From Choristoneura fumiferana (Eukaryota; Arthropoda; Insecta; Lepidoptera; Tortricidae): DNA of 64,000 bases. Of this stretch, positions 21,848 to 32,628 are shown one piece after another (within the stretch, counting starts at the first letter, position 1; each line of letters begins with the position of its first letter). The stretch covers positions 45,329,951 to 45,393,950 of the forward strand of contig NC_133472.1 of the NCBI RefSeq assembly GCF_025370935.1, given 5' to 3'. The position numbers and the translations under genes are program-made. The notes beneath the pieces were generated by a model. It was not told where the DNA came from. It did not search any database and saw nothing but the letters and a program-made list of their open reading frames with translations.

Positions 21848-21910
21848 AAGAATAAGAATAAGAATCATTTGTTCGCTATTCGCAAAAACAGTATAGTACA
21901 AGTTAATGAC

Positions 21911-21933
21911 AAAAAAAAAAAAAAAAAAAAAAA
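21911..21933 (+). repeat. A23 homopolymer
   Basis: Uninterrupted run of 23 A, possibly the tail of a retroposed sequence on plus. The source is not identified. Confidence 0.8.
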
Positions 21934-22650
21934 CTGAAGCTAGTTCTTCTTCTTAGTCTGTTTTTTCCCAGGTTCATAATTTGGTAACGGCACATTTAGG
22001 GGAGTGCGACACGATCCAGCGGGCATAAAGAGCGTTCCGCACGAACCTGCGGTCTCCGCGGTAACGTCGCGTCGACACGCGAATAATAAAACGATTATTG
22101 TCGTCAAACGCTTTCGCAGACTTGTTTCGAGTAATTGCTCCCTCTAAGGAGCCATGAAAAGTATCTACCATACTAATATTACAAATACGACAGTAAGACC
22201 CTTTACACCACTCATTGATAAAGGCCTTAGATTTAAAGGAACTATATCTGCCCTTGAACTATTTTGACTTTATTTTTGAAAGTTATTAAATAAAGGTTCG
22301 AAATTCATTTAAACTAGAGCGGCCACTCTGATTTTTTTTTGTTATGAAAATTTGACTTAGTGATTTATGTCATACATAAAATCAATCAGTAATCAGTAAC
22401 TTTATTTGCTAGAACATAGGTAGGTACAATAGTGGATGGTGGTATTTTACATTTTGGTCGCTACGTCTTACCCGCAAATGCAGGTGTACAAATATTTATC
22501 TATTTATCCTAAGTAATTTTACTATCCCAATTAAATAAAAACAATATTAAAATTATAATTAAAACAATCCATAACAATTAGTAAATGTCAAAAGATAAGT
22601 ATAATAATGATGGAGTAAATATGATATGATAATTATTTAGCTTAAATTTA
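21934..22650. other. Unassigned; one unrecognised minus frame
   Basis: A minus frame at 21974-22171 (65 codons, with VSTRRYRGDRRFVRNALYAR) is moderately GC-rich and ends in TGA-free sequence up to TAA-type stop. No domain is recognised and no flanking splice pattern decides it. Confidence 0.3.
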
Positions 22651-22791
22651 GGGGCTGTTTCACCATCCACTGATTAGCGTTAACCGACGGTTAAATGTGA
22701 TGCCGTCTCCGTCTCTTCGAACAAAACAAATAGAGACGGCATCACACCTAACCGCCAGTTATAACTAATCAATGGATGGTGAAACAGCCCC
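22651..22791. mobile_element. Tourist-like MITE with TTA target duplication
   Basis: Ends GGGGCTGTTTCACCATCCA and TGGATGGTGAAACAGCCCC, flanked by TTA at 22648-22650 and 22792-22794. A 141-bp element with a GGGG...CCCC inverted end and a 3-bp TTA target duplication fits the PIF/Harbinger superfamily. The interior has paired GATGCCGTCTC / GAGACGGCATC. A decayed relative is at 42758-42836. Confidence 0.8.
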
Positions 22792-22969
22792 TTAGACTTG
22801 TGAAATTGAAATTGTGTAACAGAGTAATAACATTTACTAATTAATAATTGAGTCATTTTGCAACTAGAGCTGTTCTCTTGGTGGGGGCACGCAAGTTGTG
22901 CTGGTATTGAGCTCGGACTGGCAGTTTCCGCCCGCGAGATGCTAACACAAACAAATAAATTGTTTTTCA

Positions 22970-23245
22970 TTTTTAGGGTCCCGTTCCTCAAAAGGAAAAA
23001 AACGGAACCCTTATAGGATCACTTTTTTTCCGTCTGTCTGCCTGTCTGTCAAGACCCTCTTTCTCGGGAACGCGTGGTATCAAGCTGAAATGTATATCAA
23101 ATAGTGAGGTGTACTGTACCTTTTAGCTGTTAAAAAATTAAACTACTAAGCCAACGCAATGAAAAGATGCAGCCGTTTATGCCGCAAATTTCCGCAAATT
23201 TTCGAAACTCGCAAGGGAATCAAAACCTACAGGGTACTTACTTAA
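22970..23245 (+). mobile_element. Repeat family U
   Basis: TTTTTAGGGTCCCGTTCCTC, AACGGAACCCTTATAGGATC, then CCGTCTGTCTGCCTGTCTGT and TTCTCGGGAACGCGTGGTAT. Copies or pieces are at 25755 (plus) and 36460 (minus). Confidence 0.6.
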
Positions 23246-23369
23246 GGTAGCTATCATAACACAACCAACTAGAAAAGACATAAAAACAAAGTGCTGAATT
23301 GGAAAATACAGTGGATATTCGAAAATTGAAATCTTGAATAATCTTTAAACGGACCGAAATCTGTGTTTT

Positions 23370-23772
23370 GGGCACTTGTCCCACCGCCGACGATGAGCGA
23401 GAAGCGAGTAGAGCGAGTAACTAGAAACGAGTGGGTGAGCAGCGAGAAGCGAGTGTAGTTTTGTCACTCGGCTGTAAGCGAGTGTTCGCGTGCGACGGGC
23501 GATTACTCGCTCCACTCGACTCGCTCGTGCGGGGCGGCCGCCAAGCTGACATCACTGAGCGAGTATCTATAGCTCAGCGAGTTTTATAGCTCTTGTCGCT
23601 GCGACAAAAGATGAAAAGCGAGTTCTCGCCGGCAGTTTGAACCGCCAGCGATCAACTATTAAAATATGTGTCTCTTTGACTCACACAGGATCTTATATCT
23701 TTTGTTCGTTTCTTGAGCGAGAAAATAGTCGATAGCCAATCGTTTCCTCGCTGGCGGTGAGAAAAGTGCCTT
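23370..23772 (-). mobile_element. MITE family F
   Basis: Reverse full-length copy: GGCACTTGTCCCACCGCC at left, GGCGGTGAGAAAAGTGCC at right, with AGCGAGT words throughout. Confidence 0.75.
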
Positions 23773-23960
23773 GTGCTATAGTCCAACACTCGCTTGGCCT
23801 GTGTTCCCCTTACCCAACTTGAGCTGGCAACACTACGGCCCCGTCATGCGCGATAAAAGAGGTTTAGTTCTAGTACTCTCGGGACATGACTTGGAAGAAT
23901 AACGTATCGGCATATACGTATATGTTACGCCGCGGTACAGATGTACTGAATAATCCTTAT

Positions 23961-24274
23961 CGTCATCATCATCATCATCCCAGCCTATATACGTCCCACT
24001 GCTGGGCACAGGCCTCCTCTCAGAACAAGAGGGCTTGGGCCATAGTTCCCACGCGGGCCCAGTGCGGATTGGGAACTTCACACGCACCACTGAATCGCTT
24101 CGCAGGTTTGTGCAGGTTTCCTCACGATGTTTTCCTTCACCGCAAAGCTCGTGGTAAATTTCAAATGTAATTCCGCACATGAATTTCGAAAAACTCAGAG
24201 GTGCGAGCCGGGGTTTGAACCCACGACCCTCTGCTTGAGAGGCGACAGGTCAAACCACTAGGCCACCACGGCTT
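23961..24274 (-). mobile_element. Family B SINE, full length
   Basis: Begins with (ATC)n next to CCCAGCCTATATACGTCCCA and ends with the tRNA-like head GGGTTTGAACCCACGACCCT...CTAGGCCACCACGGCTT. Best preserved reverse copy. Confidence 0.8.
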
Positions 24275-24719
24275 TCCTTATCGTATTTTATCGAAAATGT
24301 CATGCTGCTTCAGTCAGCCTCAGTACCCATCAAGACAGCGTAGTGGTTTAAGAACACCCAAATACAAAAAAAATGGAATATCTGTCTTGCTCCTCCGCCA
24401 AGTAGTGAGGCCAAGTCGTGCGAAACATATACGTTTGAGTTGGAAAAAATGTTTTTTCATGCAATTTAACCCGCCCTCCCTCCACATAAAAAACGTAAAT
24501 AGCCAACGCAAACGTAACTGAACCCACCACCAAGTGAACCACCACCACCACAACCATAAACAAGATCCCGGACACGTGTTTCGCTTCCCTCCGAAGCATT
24601 ATCAGCGGTTGTTGACCCCACGACGCTTGGTCGAAGCAAGACAGATATTCCATTTATTTCAACATGGACCTCCGCAAAGTAACGCCTGAATCTATACAGT
24701 ATTTAAAAACACCCAAATA
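24275..24719. other. Unassigned, with a short CCA-rich stretch
   Basis: A CCACCACCAAGTGAACCACC run near 24522-24553 and a TGGACCTCCGCAAAGTAACG word at 24666 (shared with LINE tails at 38202 and 43751). Nothing else recognised. Confidence 0.5.
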
Positions 24720-25135
24720 CTCCCAAATATTTTATTCCGAATTTGCTAATTCCGATTTTCATAATTCATAAGACATAATATAATAAAATTTCGATTACTT
24801 AAAAACAAGATTTAATTTTTCTTCAAAACATATTATTTTTCTTCGAGTTATCTCCGAAGAATGAAAAACACGAAATGTTATTGGCCCAAAGTACAGTAAT
24901 CCGATTATCAATTTTCCGAAATGACATCGCCAAATAATTCGGAAATTATGAACGTTCCCCAAAATAAGCTTCGTGGTTTTAATAATAGGAATCTTGAATT
25001 TCAAATCTCGAATTAATATCAAACAATTTAGGTAAATTAACCTGCATAGGTTAGGTTTGGTCAGAATTGCGTCGGGGCGCGAAGCGCTTCAACTGCTCGG
25101 AATAGGAGCTCCGCCAAGCGGAGCTCCGTCGACCT
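24720..25135 (-). mobile_element. Unclassified element, family AA
   Basis: Contains CCGATTATCAATTTTCCG, ATAAGCTTCGTGGTTTTAAT, AACCTGCATAGGTTAG and a GAGCTCCGC/GCGGAGCTC hairpin at about 25108-25129. The same order appears inverted at 63500-64000, and part of it at 58680-58800. Confidence 0.5.
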
Positions 25136-25320
25136 TGTGTCACATCAAATTGCTGAAAATGAATAACAGTTACTATTGTTTCAGGCCAATCTAACCTACG
25201 TAGCTTACGTTAATAAGTCGGGATCTACTGATCGGTGTAATGATATTCGGTAATATTTTTGTAATCGGAATCAAAACTATCGCCCAAGTATGTGTTTTTT
25301 TTTAATTATTTATTTATACG

Positions 25321-25385
25321 ACTGGATGGCAAACGAGCAAGTGTGTCTCCTGATGGTAAGAGATCACCACCGCCCATGAACATGT
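25321..25385 (+). mobile_element. Family A retroposon, head only
   Basis: ACTGGATGGCAAACGAGCAA to CACCGCCCATGAACATG, then truncated. Confidence 0.65.
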
Positions 25386-25754
25386 TGGCACTAAAACGCA
25401 AACTACACAAAATGTGTAAAATAAAATAAACTTTAATGTAGTTTGCCGCGAACGCGTCCTGAACTTCCCAATATTCATATAGCGGGAGCTCGAAACTTAC
25501 AAATATTTTTAACACAATTTCCAGCAGCGAAGTTATTCAAGCGTGAAGTTGTGAAATTCCTCCACGTACAGTCTGCAGTGTATACTTTGTCTGATAAAAC
25601 TTGACAAGCTACATAAGTTATATACATTTAAACTAGAACAGGAAAAGATAGGGCTCTGAAATGTGTTTAAAATTAGGTAGTTTTCTTGGATAAGAATACA
25701 TATAATTTTAAATTCGTTAGTTAGATTATCAAAAAATATTAAACTTGTACTTTT

Positions 25755-25910
25755 TTAGGGTTCCGTAGCCAAAATGGCAAAAACGAAACCTTTATAGTTT
25801 CGCCATGTCTGTCTGTCTGTCTGTCCGCGGCTTTGCTCAGGGACTATCAATGCTAGAAAGCTGTAATTTTGCATATATGTAAACTATGCCGACAAAATGG
25901 TACAATAAAA
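25755..25910 (+). mobile_element. Repeat family U
   Basis: TTTTTTAGGGTTCCGTAGCC, GCCATGTCTGTCTGTCTGTC and CAGGGACTATCAATGCTAGA. The continuation ACAAAATGGTACAA recurs near 61298. Confidence 0.6.
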
Positions 25911-26099
25911 AATTCTAAAATTTTTTTTAGGGTACCTCCCATAGACGTAAAGTGGGGGTGTTTTTTTTTCTCATCCAACCCTATAGTGTGGGATATCGTT
26001 GGATAGGACTTTTAAAACCATAAGGAATTTACTAAGACGATTTTTCGATTTAGTGATTTGTTTGCGAAATATTCAACTTTAAAGTGCAAATTGGATTGG

Positions 26100-26489
26100 A
26101 GCCGCGGGCAAAAGCTAGTATTTTTAATAATACGGTATTTGACTATTTTGTATATGTTTTATAAATTAAAAAATCACAATGCCTGTTATCGAATAGAGAA
26201 ACAATTTTTAAGCTACCTTTACAAATAACAGAGTTATAATGGTTTGAAATTCAAGATTAGACAGAGAAAGACATACTGGCATGTGACGTCACACGCCAGT
26301 ACCGCCATACTTGCTGCATAGAGAAAAGCGTTTGAGAAAGAGACAGGTATATAGATTTTTCAAAAAATCACTATAAATCCAATTTTCAACCGATTTAAGT
26401 TTTCTCTTCGCCAAACACTGTCTGTATATCTATATTTTCATAATAATATTACGATATGGCAAATTAAGGAGTTGTCAAATAGCGTATTT
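26100..26489 (+). mobile_element. MITE family Z joined to a family H end
   Basis: GCCGCGGGCAAAAGCTAG (end of family H) abuts the MITE, which starts AATACGGTATTTGAC at 26129 and ends GTCAAATAGCGTATT at 26489. The sister copy at 33353-33712 has a perfect inverted pair and the same H junction. Confidence 0.7.
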
Positions 26490-28099
26490 CAGCAAGGCTC
26501 GCTTAGATCCTTACGGATGACGTGACAAGACAGTGACGATGCAAAGGGGTCTCAACAACGGACGACTGTTTGAGTGTTTACCTCGAAGGGTCGTTAACCT
26601 TCCCGGTCGGGCAATACGCTTGGCGCAACGCCCGCAAACTGGATACCGTTGGAATCATGCCCCAATGGTCTGGGGAAACCGGGAGAGCTACGTGACTGGT
26701 TCGATCGAGCCCTACGGGTTTGGTTAGGCAAAACAAACCACGAAGTAGGGTACATTGTCTTCTATTTATAGTTGGACAGAATTCAAGGTGTTTACTAAAA
26801 TGAATTGTGGTCATGGCTCTGTGCACGACACCAGCGCTACGCTAGCGTCCGCAACTTTGGTGGCTCTGATGCTCTGACGTTTTGAAATTTCATCGCGACA
26901 TTGTGACACAAATACGTAAATAATAGACCTATAACGTATTAATTTATAATATAAAATTACTGTGATACCGTGATGTGGGCGGACAAAAGGTTGTGAATTC
27001 ATTTTTGGTCATTAAAAATAAATGAGGTAAAATTTATTCAAAAATTGTATTTTATTTTCGTTTTGACAGGCACTTCGTGTTTTGTTGTACTTTTACTGTA
27101 AAACGAAAAGATAAAGCTATCTTATTGGTTTCTTTGAATAATAGTAAAATTATATAATTGTTGTTATATCGCTGGTAATAAATTAAATATCGTTTTCAGA
27201 TCAAAATGAATAACATTTTGAAGACCGGTTTTGTGAGTATCACTAATATCAAATTTCAACCACAAACCGTTTCATAAGGAACATTGTTGCTGGACATGTC
27301 CGAGATGTAGAGGAATTAAGAACATAACAGGGACAGTGTTCAATAATTCAAGCTCGCATCATAACACAAGCATCTATTACTAAAATTTAGGTAGTTAAAG
27401 TCTATACAAATTGCTTTGTTAATGACAGAGTCATATGAGTATGACAGACGACAGCGCCAGAACTATTTCTACTTTTGGCCACCATGAGCGCTGTGATAGA
27501 TTTCATCACCCCCACCTAGTACTTTGCACCCTCCGAATACAGTATAAGGTGGCCAGTGCTTGACGATTTAGTCTACTTAAAGTAAAAAAAAAATCGTCAG
27601 TCTATCTGAAGCAGTTTGAAAACGAAATGAATCATTTGGTAGTAATATTATCTGATGGTGGCACTTCACATGGCGGTGCGTATTTGAGTTTGCGCTATTG
27701 GCATCTCCATCGCTCACGCTACAAATGATATAGTGCATCTCTTTCACACACGCAAATATTTCGGTGAATATACCAAGTGAAGTGCCACTATGAGAATAAA
27801 TAAGCCAACCCAGACCGGCATACTGTCTACTTAAAATCATAATTTTCACCTAGAGGTAGGTACGGATACATAAAAAAAAGTTCAAACTTTAATTACATGC
27901 CAGCTTTTGCCGAAACTCCAGGCCTCGGAGCGAGTTGCGAGGGGAAATCGCTATTTACAAAGGTAAGTTATGAGGTCCCGCGCCCGAGGGCGAAGGGCTG
28001 GCGCCGATGGGCGGCGTGTGTCCGACTAACGCTGCGTGTTATCACGTGAATTACCCTAATTCTACACCAGTGAACTGGCCCTATGCTATGAAGTATGTA
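26490..28099. other. Unassigned intron with two GC-rich patches
   Basis: 26533-26730 carries an unusually GC-rich open stretch on both strands with no recognised domain. 27900-28030 is GC-rich and has a plus-strand AAAG/GTAAGT donor-like site at about 27961. Neither could be assigned to a gene. Confidence 0.4.
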
Positions 28100-28222
28100 G
28101 TGCAAAATTCAAGCTTTGCATCTTGCCGTCCCGCTTGCACTTATATTAATTAATACGAGAGTGAGAGGGACGGTAACGGTAACGCGATAGGAACTTCGAT
28201 TTTCTAATTTCGCAGAGCCCCT
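28100..28222. mobile_element. Foldback MITE, family S
   Basis: CATCTTGCCGTCCCGCTTGC, GAGAGTGAGAGGGACGGTAA and GGAACTTCGATTTTCTAATT repeat the layout of 5736-5863, with weaker arm pairing. Confidence 0.55.
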
Positions 28223-28256
28223 TACTTTTGGATTGTGTGCTATGCCAATGAGGGCT

Positions 28257-28670
28257 ATCGTTTTTTGTCTCACTAGATGGCGCACTGTTGCGTGAGGTTT
28301 TTAAATATGGCTTTCGAAGTCTGATATTACGGGCGTGAAAACAAAGTTTAGATTAAAATCATATTTAATACACCTTAAAACCGTACCATAAAAATATCGA
28401 GCATGCCACAGTGTTGCATAGTCCCCGTTTTGTTCGGAAAAAAGGGAGGACAAAGGTTTCCGAAAGACAAAACTGTCTCAAAACACATATTCATTACCCG
28501 GAACGCATATTTGCCATAATTAATTTCAGATATTGCAAAATATTCACAAAATTATTCTAATTATAAATAAACCCGCGTAGCTCACCCAAAAACTATGAGA
28601 TTTGACATTTCGGAGACCTCACGCTACACTAGCGCCTCTAGTGGCGAATTCATACGCGATAGCCCTCATT
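28257..28670 (+). mobile_element. MITE family I
   Basis: Ends AATGAGGGCTATCG and CGATAGCCCTCATT, subterminal CACTAGATGGCGC and GCGCCTCTAGTGG. Copies are at 38877-39282 and 39733-40158, all in the same orientation. Confidence 0.8.
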
Positions 28671-28896
28671 CATATGGGCCCATGCTTCCAAAAATAGTAA
28701 AGCAAACTTATGGTACCAACGACATCTATGTTTAGACTGCATGTTTCTTACATCAAAACGGCGCACAACATTCGTTCACAGCGCGGATTTGTGAACCTTT
28801 CACTATAGTTTGTTGACGTCCGTGACAGGGGTTGAGTCAAAGTAATATTAATGCGCCGTGCGTTTTATTCCAAACAGCCAGTCTAGTGCCGTAAGG

Positions 28897-29065
28897 TACC
28901 ATCAGCCAAATAAGTGGTCTATCAATTTTTAAACAAGTTCCTATCGAATGAATATGTCGCTAAAGTCGAACTTTCAAGTTGACAGACACTATTGGCATTA
29001 TTGTTTTATGACGTGAAAACGATTATCAACTTTAAGGTGATAGACCACATATTTGGCAGATGGTA
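28897..29065. mobile_element. MITE family N
   Basis: TACCATCAGCCAAATAAGTG at left and ATTTGGCAGATGGTA at right. Interior has paired GTTCCTATCGAATGAATATG and CAACTTTAAGGTGATAGAC. The sister at 55232-55410 is in the opposite orientation. Confidence 0.75.
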
Positions 29066-29265
29066 CATATTATAGATGACAATGTATGGGACCGCTTCGT
29101 TCATGTGTTCTCAAGAACGTGATCAATTATCAAATGAAAATGAATTTTCTATTCGATTATTTGCCAATTTTTCCTTTATGAGGGTTGCATTTCATTGTAA
29201 TGTGTTAACATTTCTAGCGAATTGCAGGAAAATTTGATGGTAGTGGTCATCGACTTCTATGACAT

Positions 29266-29516
29266 GACGGCCAGATGGCCTAGTGGTTAGAGAACCTGAC
29301 TACTAAGCTTGAGGTCCCGGGTTCGATTCCCGTGTCGGGGCAGATATTTGTATGAAAAATACGAATGTTTGTTCTCGGGTCTTGGGTGTTAAATATGTAT
29401 TTAAGTATATGTATCTATCTATATAATTATATTTATCCGTTGCTTAGTACCCATAAAACAAGCTTTGCTAAGCTTACTTTGGGACTAGTTCAATTGGTGT
29501 GAATTGTCCCGTGATT
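29266..29516 (+). mobile_element. tRNA-derived SINE, family C
   Basis: Head GGCCAGATGGCCTAGTGGTT and CCCGGGTTCGATTCCCGTGT, body TGTTCTCGGGTCTTGGGTGT, tail region TTGGTGTGAATTGTCCCGTG. A reverse copy is at 37014-37254. Family E sequence starts 4 bp after it. Confidence 0.8.
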
Positions 29517-29520
29517 TTTT

Positions 29521-29698
29521 TTAACCCCCGACGAAAAAGAGGGGTGTTATAAGTTTGACCGCTATGTCTGTCTGTCTGTGGCACCGTAGCTCTTAAACGG
29601 GTGGACCGATTTGAATGCGGTTTTTTTTATTTGAAAGCTGGTTTTCTAGCGATGGATCTTAGACATGATTTATCAAAATCGGTTCAGCCGTTTCAAGA
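29521..29698 (+). mobile_element. Family E arm
   Basis: TTAACCCCCGACGAAAAAGA to ATCGGTTCAGCCGTTTCAAG, truncated after that. Confidence 0.7.
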
Positions 29699-29845
29699 TC
29701 ATAATATTATTTATTTATTACGTATAGACTGCATGTTTCTTACCTACATTAAGCCGGCGCGAAAATTTGCTAGTCTAGTGCCGTAAGGTACATAGATGTC
29801 AATGGTCGCAGTGATGGTGGTGGTTTGATGGGAAGACCTTGTTAC

Positions 29846-29995
29846 CTGCTGTTGGTTCTCCCGCTGCGTGACGAGGCGGGCCTCGACGCAGTCGCGCGTC
29901 TCCAGGAAGGCGCGCCGCTGCGCCAGCTCGCGCGGGTGGTGCGTCATCACGCCGGCGGCGTTGCAAGCCGCCAGGGTCAACAGATTGCAGTACAT
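29846..29995 (-). CDS. Adenylyl cyclase exon: sixth helix and juxtamembrane coiled coil
   Basis: 150 bp, exactly 50 codons, phase 0 at both ends. Acceptor is CCTCTGTTCACAG and donor is CAG/GTAACA. Residues 192-241: MYCNLLTLAACNAAGVM (sixth helix of the first membrane domain), then THHPRELAQRRAF, LETRDCVEARLVT and QRENQQQ. THxP...QRxAFxETRxCxxARL..QRENQQQ is the conserved cytoplasmic signalling-helix signature of membrane adenylyl cyclases, which transmits state from the membrane domain to C1. The initial ATG is an internal methionine, not a start. High GC in an AT-rich setting supports coding. A family A retroposon begins 41 bp upstream of the acceptor. Confidence 0.93.
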
Positions 29996-30035
29996 CTGTG
30001 AACAGAGGTGACGTGAGGACAGAGGAAAGAACAGC

Positions 30036-30275
30036 GGTCTCCTGATGGTAAGACATCACCACCGCCCATAGACACCTGTAACACCAGGGGGATTGCAGAT
30101 GCGTTGCCAACCTAGAGGCCTAAGATGGGATACCTCACGGGGCATTAATTTCACCGGTTGTCTTACTCTCCACGCCGAAACGCAACAGTGCAAGCACTGC
30201 TGCTTCACGGCAGGATTAGCGAACAAGATGGTGGTAGCAATCCGGGCGGACCTTGCACAAGGCCCTACCACCTGC
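30036..30275 (+). mobile_element. Family A retroposon, 5' truncated
   Basis: GTCTCCTGATGGTAAGACAT to CCCTACCACCTGC. It lies in the 824-bp cyclase intron, antisense to the gene. Confidence 0.75.
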
Positions 30276-30466
30276 TGTCTAGGCCAAGTCTTACGTAGTG
30301 AGTCTATAGGGAAGGGAATTCCTTATAGCTTAACTAATTAAGCATCTTGCAAGTGCAAACGGATTGTGATTGAGAGCATAATTGTTTAGGCCCTAATCTT
30401 TAGGGCCTACGCTAAATGGCGCGAGTGCACTGCGCTACTTTTTAGAAGCATTTATTTAGTTGCACC

Positions 30467-30735
30467 AGTCCCTTTGTCTGTCTGTCTGTCTGTATTCAAA
30501 TCTCGCAAGTTAAGTTCGACCAACTTGCAGTAGTTGGATTGATTTGAAATTTGGTAACTTATGTAAATTGCGTGGCAACACAATAATCTGGTACAGATAT
30601 CCTGGTAGTCCGGCCAGGATCGTCTCCACAGGGCGGAACTCTTCAACAGTTAATGGCATCGACTTGAAATTTGGTATGCAAATGTAGTTTGGGTGACAGA
30701 CAATACAAGTACAGTCAACGAAAAGTACAGTCATA
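30467..30735 (+). mobile_element. Repeat family V
   Basis: GTCCCTTTGTCTGTCTGTCT, GCAAGTTAAGTTCGACCAAC, AGGATCGTCTCCACAGGGCG and GGGTGACAGACAATACAAGT match 19249-19515 over the whole length. Confidence 0.65.
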
Positions 30736-30819
30736 AAAAAAAGCTTGTAATTTAACAAAAACTTATTTCATTAGGCGTTCACTCGCTCCGTGTAAACCGC
30801 GTCAGCCATGCGTACACAC

Positions 30820-30976
30820 CTGGAGCTCGCTGGAGTTGCTCAGGACGAGCTGGCCAGCCAGATTGACGGCGGCCAGCACCAGCCCCGCCACCGCTGCTTC
30901 GTGCAGCCGCACCGGCAGCGTCGCGTACGTCAGATAGGTGAAGAAAGCACAGGCGCCGGCACCCACGCTCAGGGAT
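30820..30976 (-). CDS. Adenylyl cyclase exon: helices four and five
   Basis: 157 bp: one base completing the split arginine codon, then 52 codons, leaving in phase 0. The acceptor is TTTGCGGCAG and the donor is CAG/GTGTGT. Residues 140-191: a hydrophobic stretch LSVGAGACAFFTYLTYATLP, the short LPVRLHEA turn, AAVAGLVLAAVNLAGQLVL, then SNSSELQ. TLPVR with an F/Y-rich helix before it is typical of the fourth helix of mammalian and insect cyclases. The NSS sequon at residues 186-188 falls in the predicted extracellular loop between helices five and six. Confidence 0.92.
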
Positions 30977-31044
30977 CTGCCGCAAACAAGGAAGAATAAT
31001 AACACGCAAAAGGCAAGCAAGGTCTTTATTGTTAAGTTTTGTTA

Positions 31045-31620
31045 AATACTTGTGATGTATAGATATCATTGAATAATATTGTAAATCTGTTTTAAAAAAA
31101 CATATATGTCGTAAGATAGGACTTAGAGAGCCGGGATCCGACCCTGACATGATCAATGTGGGCATAACAAGTGGGATTCGGGCAGAGAATGAAACCATTT
31201 TGAAGAACTAACAAAAGTCCACTAATTGTGGTCAAGATAAAACCAAAACAATACGACACTCATTCACTGAAATCTTAGAAATGCAACTATCATAACGATT
31301 CACAATAACTTGAGGAAAAGCCTGGTTAATAATAAAGAAACGCATAACAGTTCCTGGGACTGTCGACTCGGGCCACACTTCTTTTACAAACTGACAATTG
31401 ACGATCGCTTTTCCCGCGTCCAGATCTCAGGCTCTGTCAAGCGCGCCACGCATGGCAACACTGGCGTTTCGTAAGTGCTATAATGCCAATCCTTAATAAA
31501 CCACACATAGTAATGACCATACAAGGACCATACTCATAATTCTACATATACATGTACCCCGTTGAGTTTCTTGTCGGATTCTTCTCAACAGAGGTTTTTC
31601 CGAACCGGTAGTAGATTGCT
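31045..31620 (+). mobile_element. Scattered CR1/Jockey-like LINE 3' pieces
   Basis: 31045-31115 shares AATACTTGTGATGTATA and TATTGTAAATCTGTTTT with 18775-18840. 31558-31620 shares GTTGAGTTTCTTGTCGGATT and AGGTTTTTCCGAACCGGTAG with 18844-18900. The sequence between (31116-31555) is unassigned and may have been inserted into one element. Confidence 0.5.
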
Positions 31621-32628
31621 GGTTCCATAATTTTGTCGTGGCGTGTAAATTAGCGTGGAAAGTTTCGCTTTAAAGCGGACGGTGCTAGATTGCCAATAAT
31701 CAAGGTGGTGAGGATGAAATGACTGACGCCTGCGCGAAGTACGGTAGTGAAACCTAGCTGCAGGCAACAATGCGAATAACGATGATCTGCACAAGACTCT
31801 ACTTAGTACAAATTTTCAAAGTACGGGCTGTTAGTGGTCACTCAAGACAATAAAACTTGTTGTACTTATCATGTTTTAGAATGACGTTGAGAGATATATA
31901 CATGCGAAAGTTTGCCTATAGTAAGTTTTTACGGCTGCCGTAGAAACATAGTTTAGCGACTTACTTGCACAAGTATACTGTAACGTATGTACAGTCGAGG
32001 GCATAAATATATATACAGCCATAGCGTCAAATATATGTCGATGTAAACCTTACCTTATGGCTAGAGGCATAAAGGTATAGTATAGATATTTTTGACGTCT
32101 TGGTAACGTACAATATCTTTATGAGTTTGACCATACTTGCCTTTCTTAGTTCATCAATTTCCAATACTCTAGCTCCAATTAGATGTGCGTTGTGCCTTTT
32201 TTTTTTCTTTGAATCATGCGTCATTTCAAACCGTGATACAAATTAATATTTTAAATCGCGTTAACCGCTGGCCCATAAGTTAATATTCGCGTAAACGAGT
32301 TATCCGGCATGCCGTTAACTCCCCTTAATGTTATTACAGAAGTTATGAACCGCGGAGCATTCCGAATTGATTTACCGAAACCTTTGGCGGAGTCGCGATT
32401 CGGCATCGCGACGTGATGGCTACTCCAAAAGGTCATATACCATCACGAATATACACATTATGTAGTAAATAATCCTTCCCTCACGTAGTTTCTTGCCAAC
32501 TTTCGTCAGCCTCAGCAGAAGCACAACGTAGGGGAAGGTCGCATCGAAAGTTTAATAATCGCTAAGTATATAGATTCACACTAATGTTAAGATTTTTATT
32601 CAATTTTATAATAAACTAGCTGTTGCCT
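31621..32628. other. Unassigned intronic sequence
   Basis: Contains a GTACAGTCGAGGGCATAAAT word at 31991 resembling the family O end. No gene recognised. Confidence 0.45.

Noticed and set aside
29266..29340. tRNA gene on plus
   Set aside because: It is the head of family C, with a reverse copy at 37180-37254. Arm geometry is not that of a functional tRNA.
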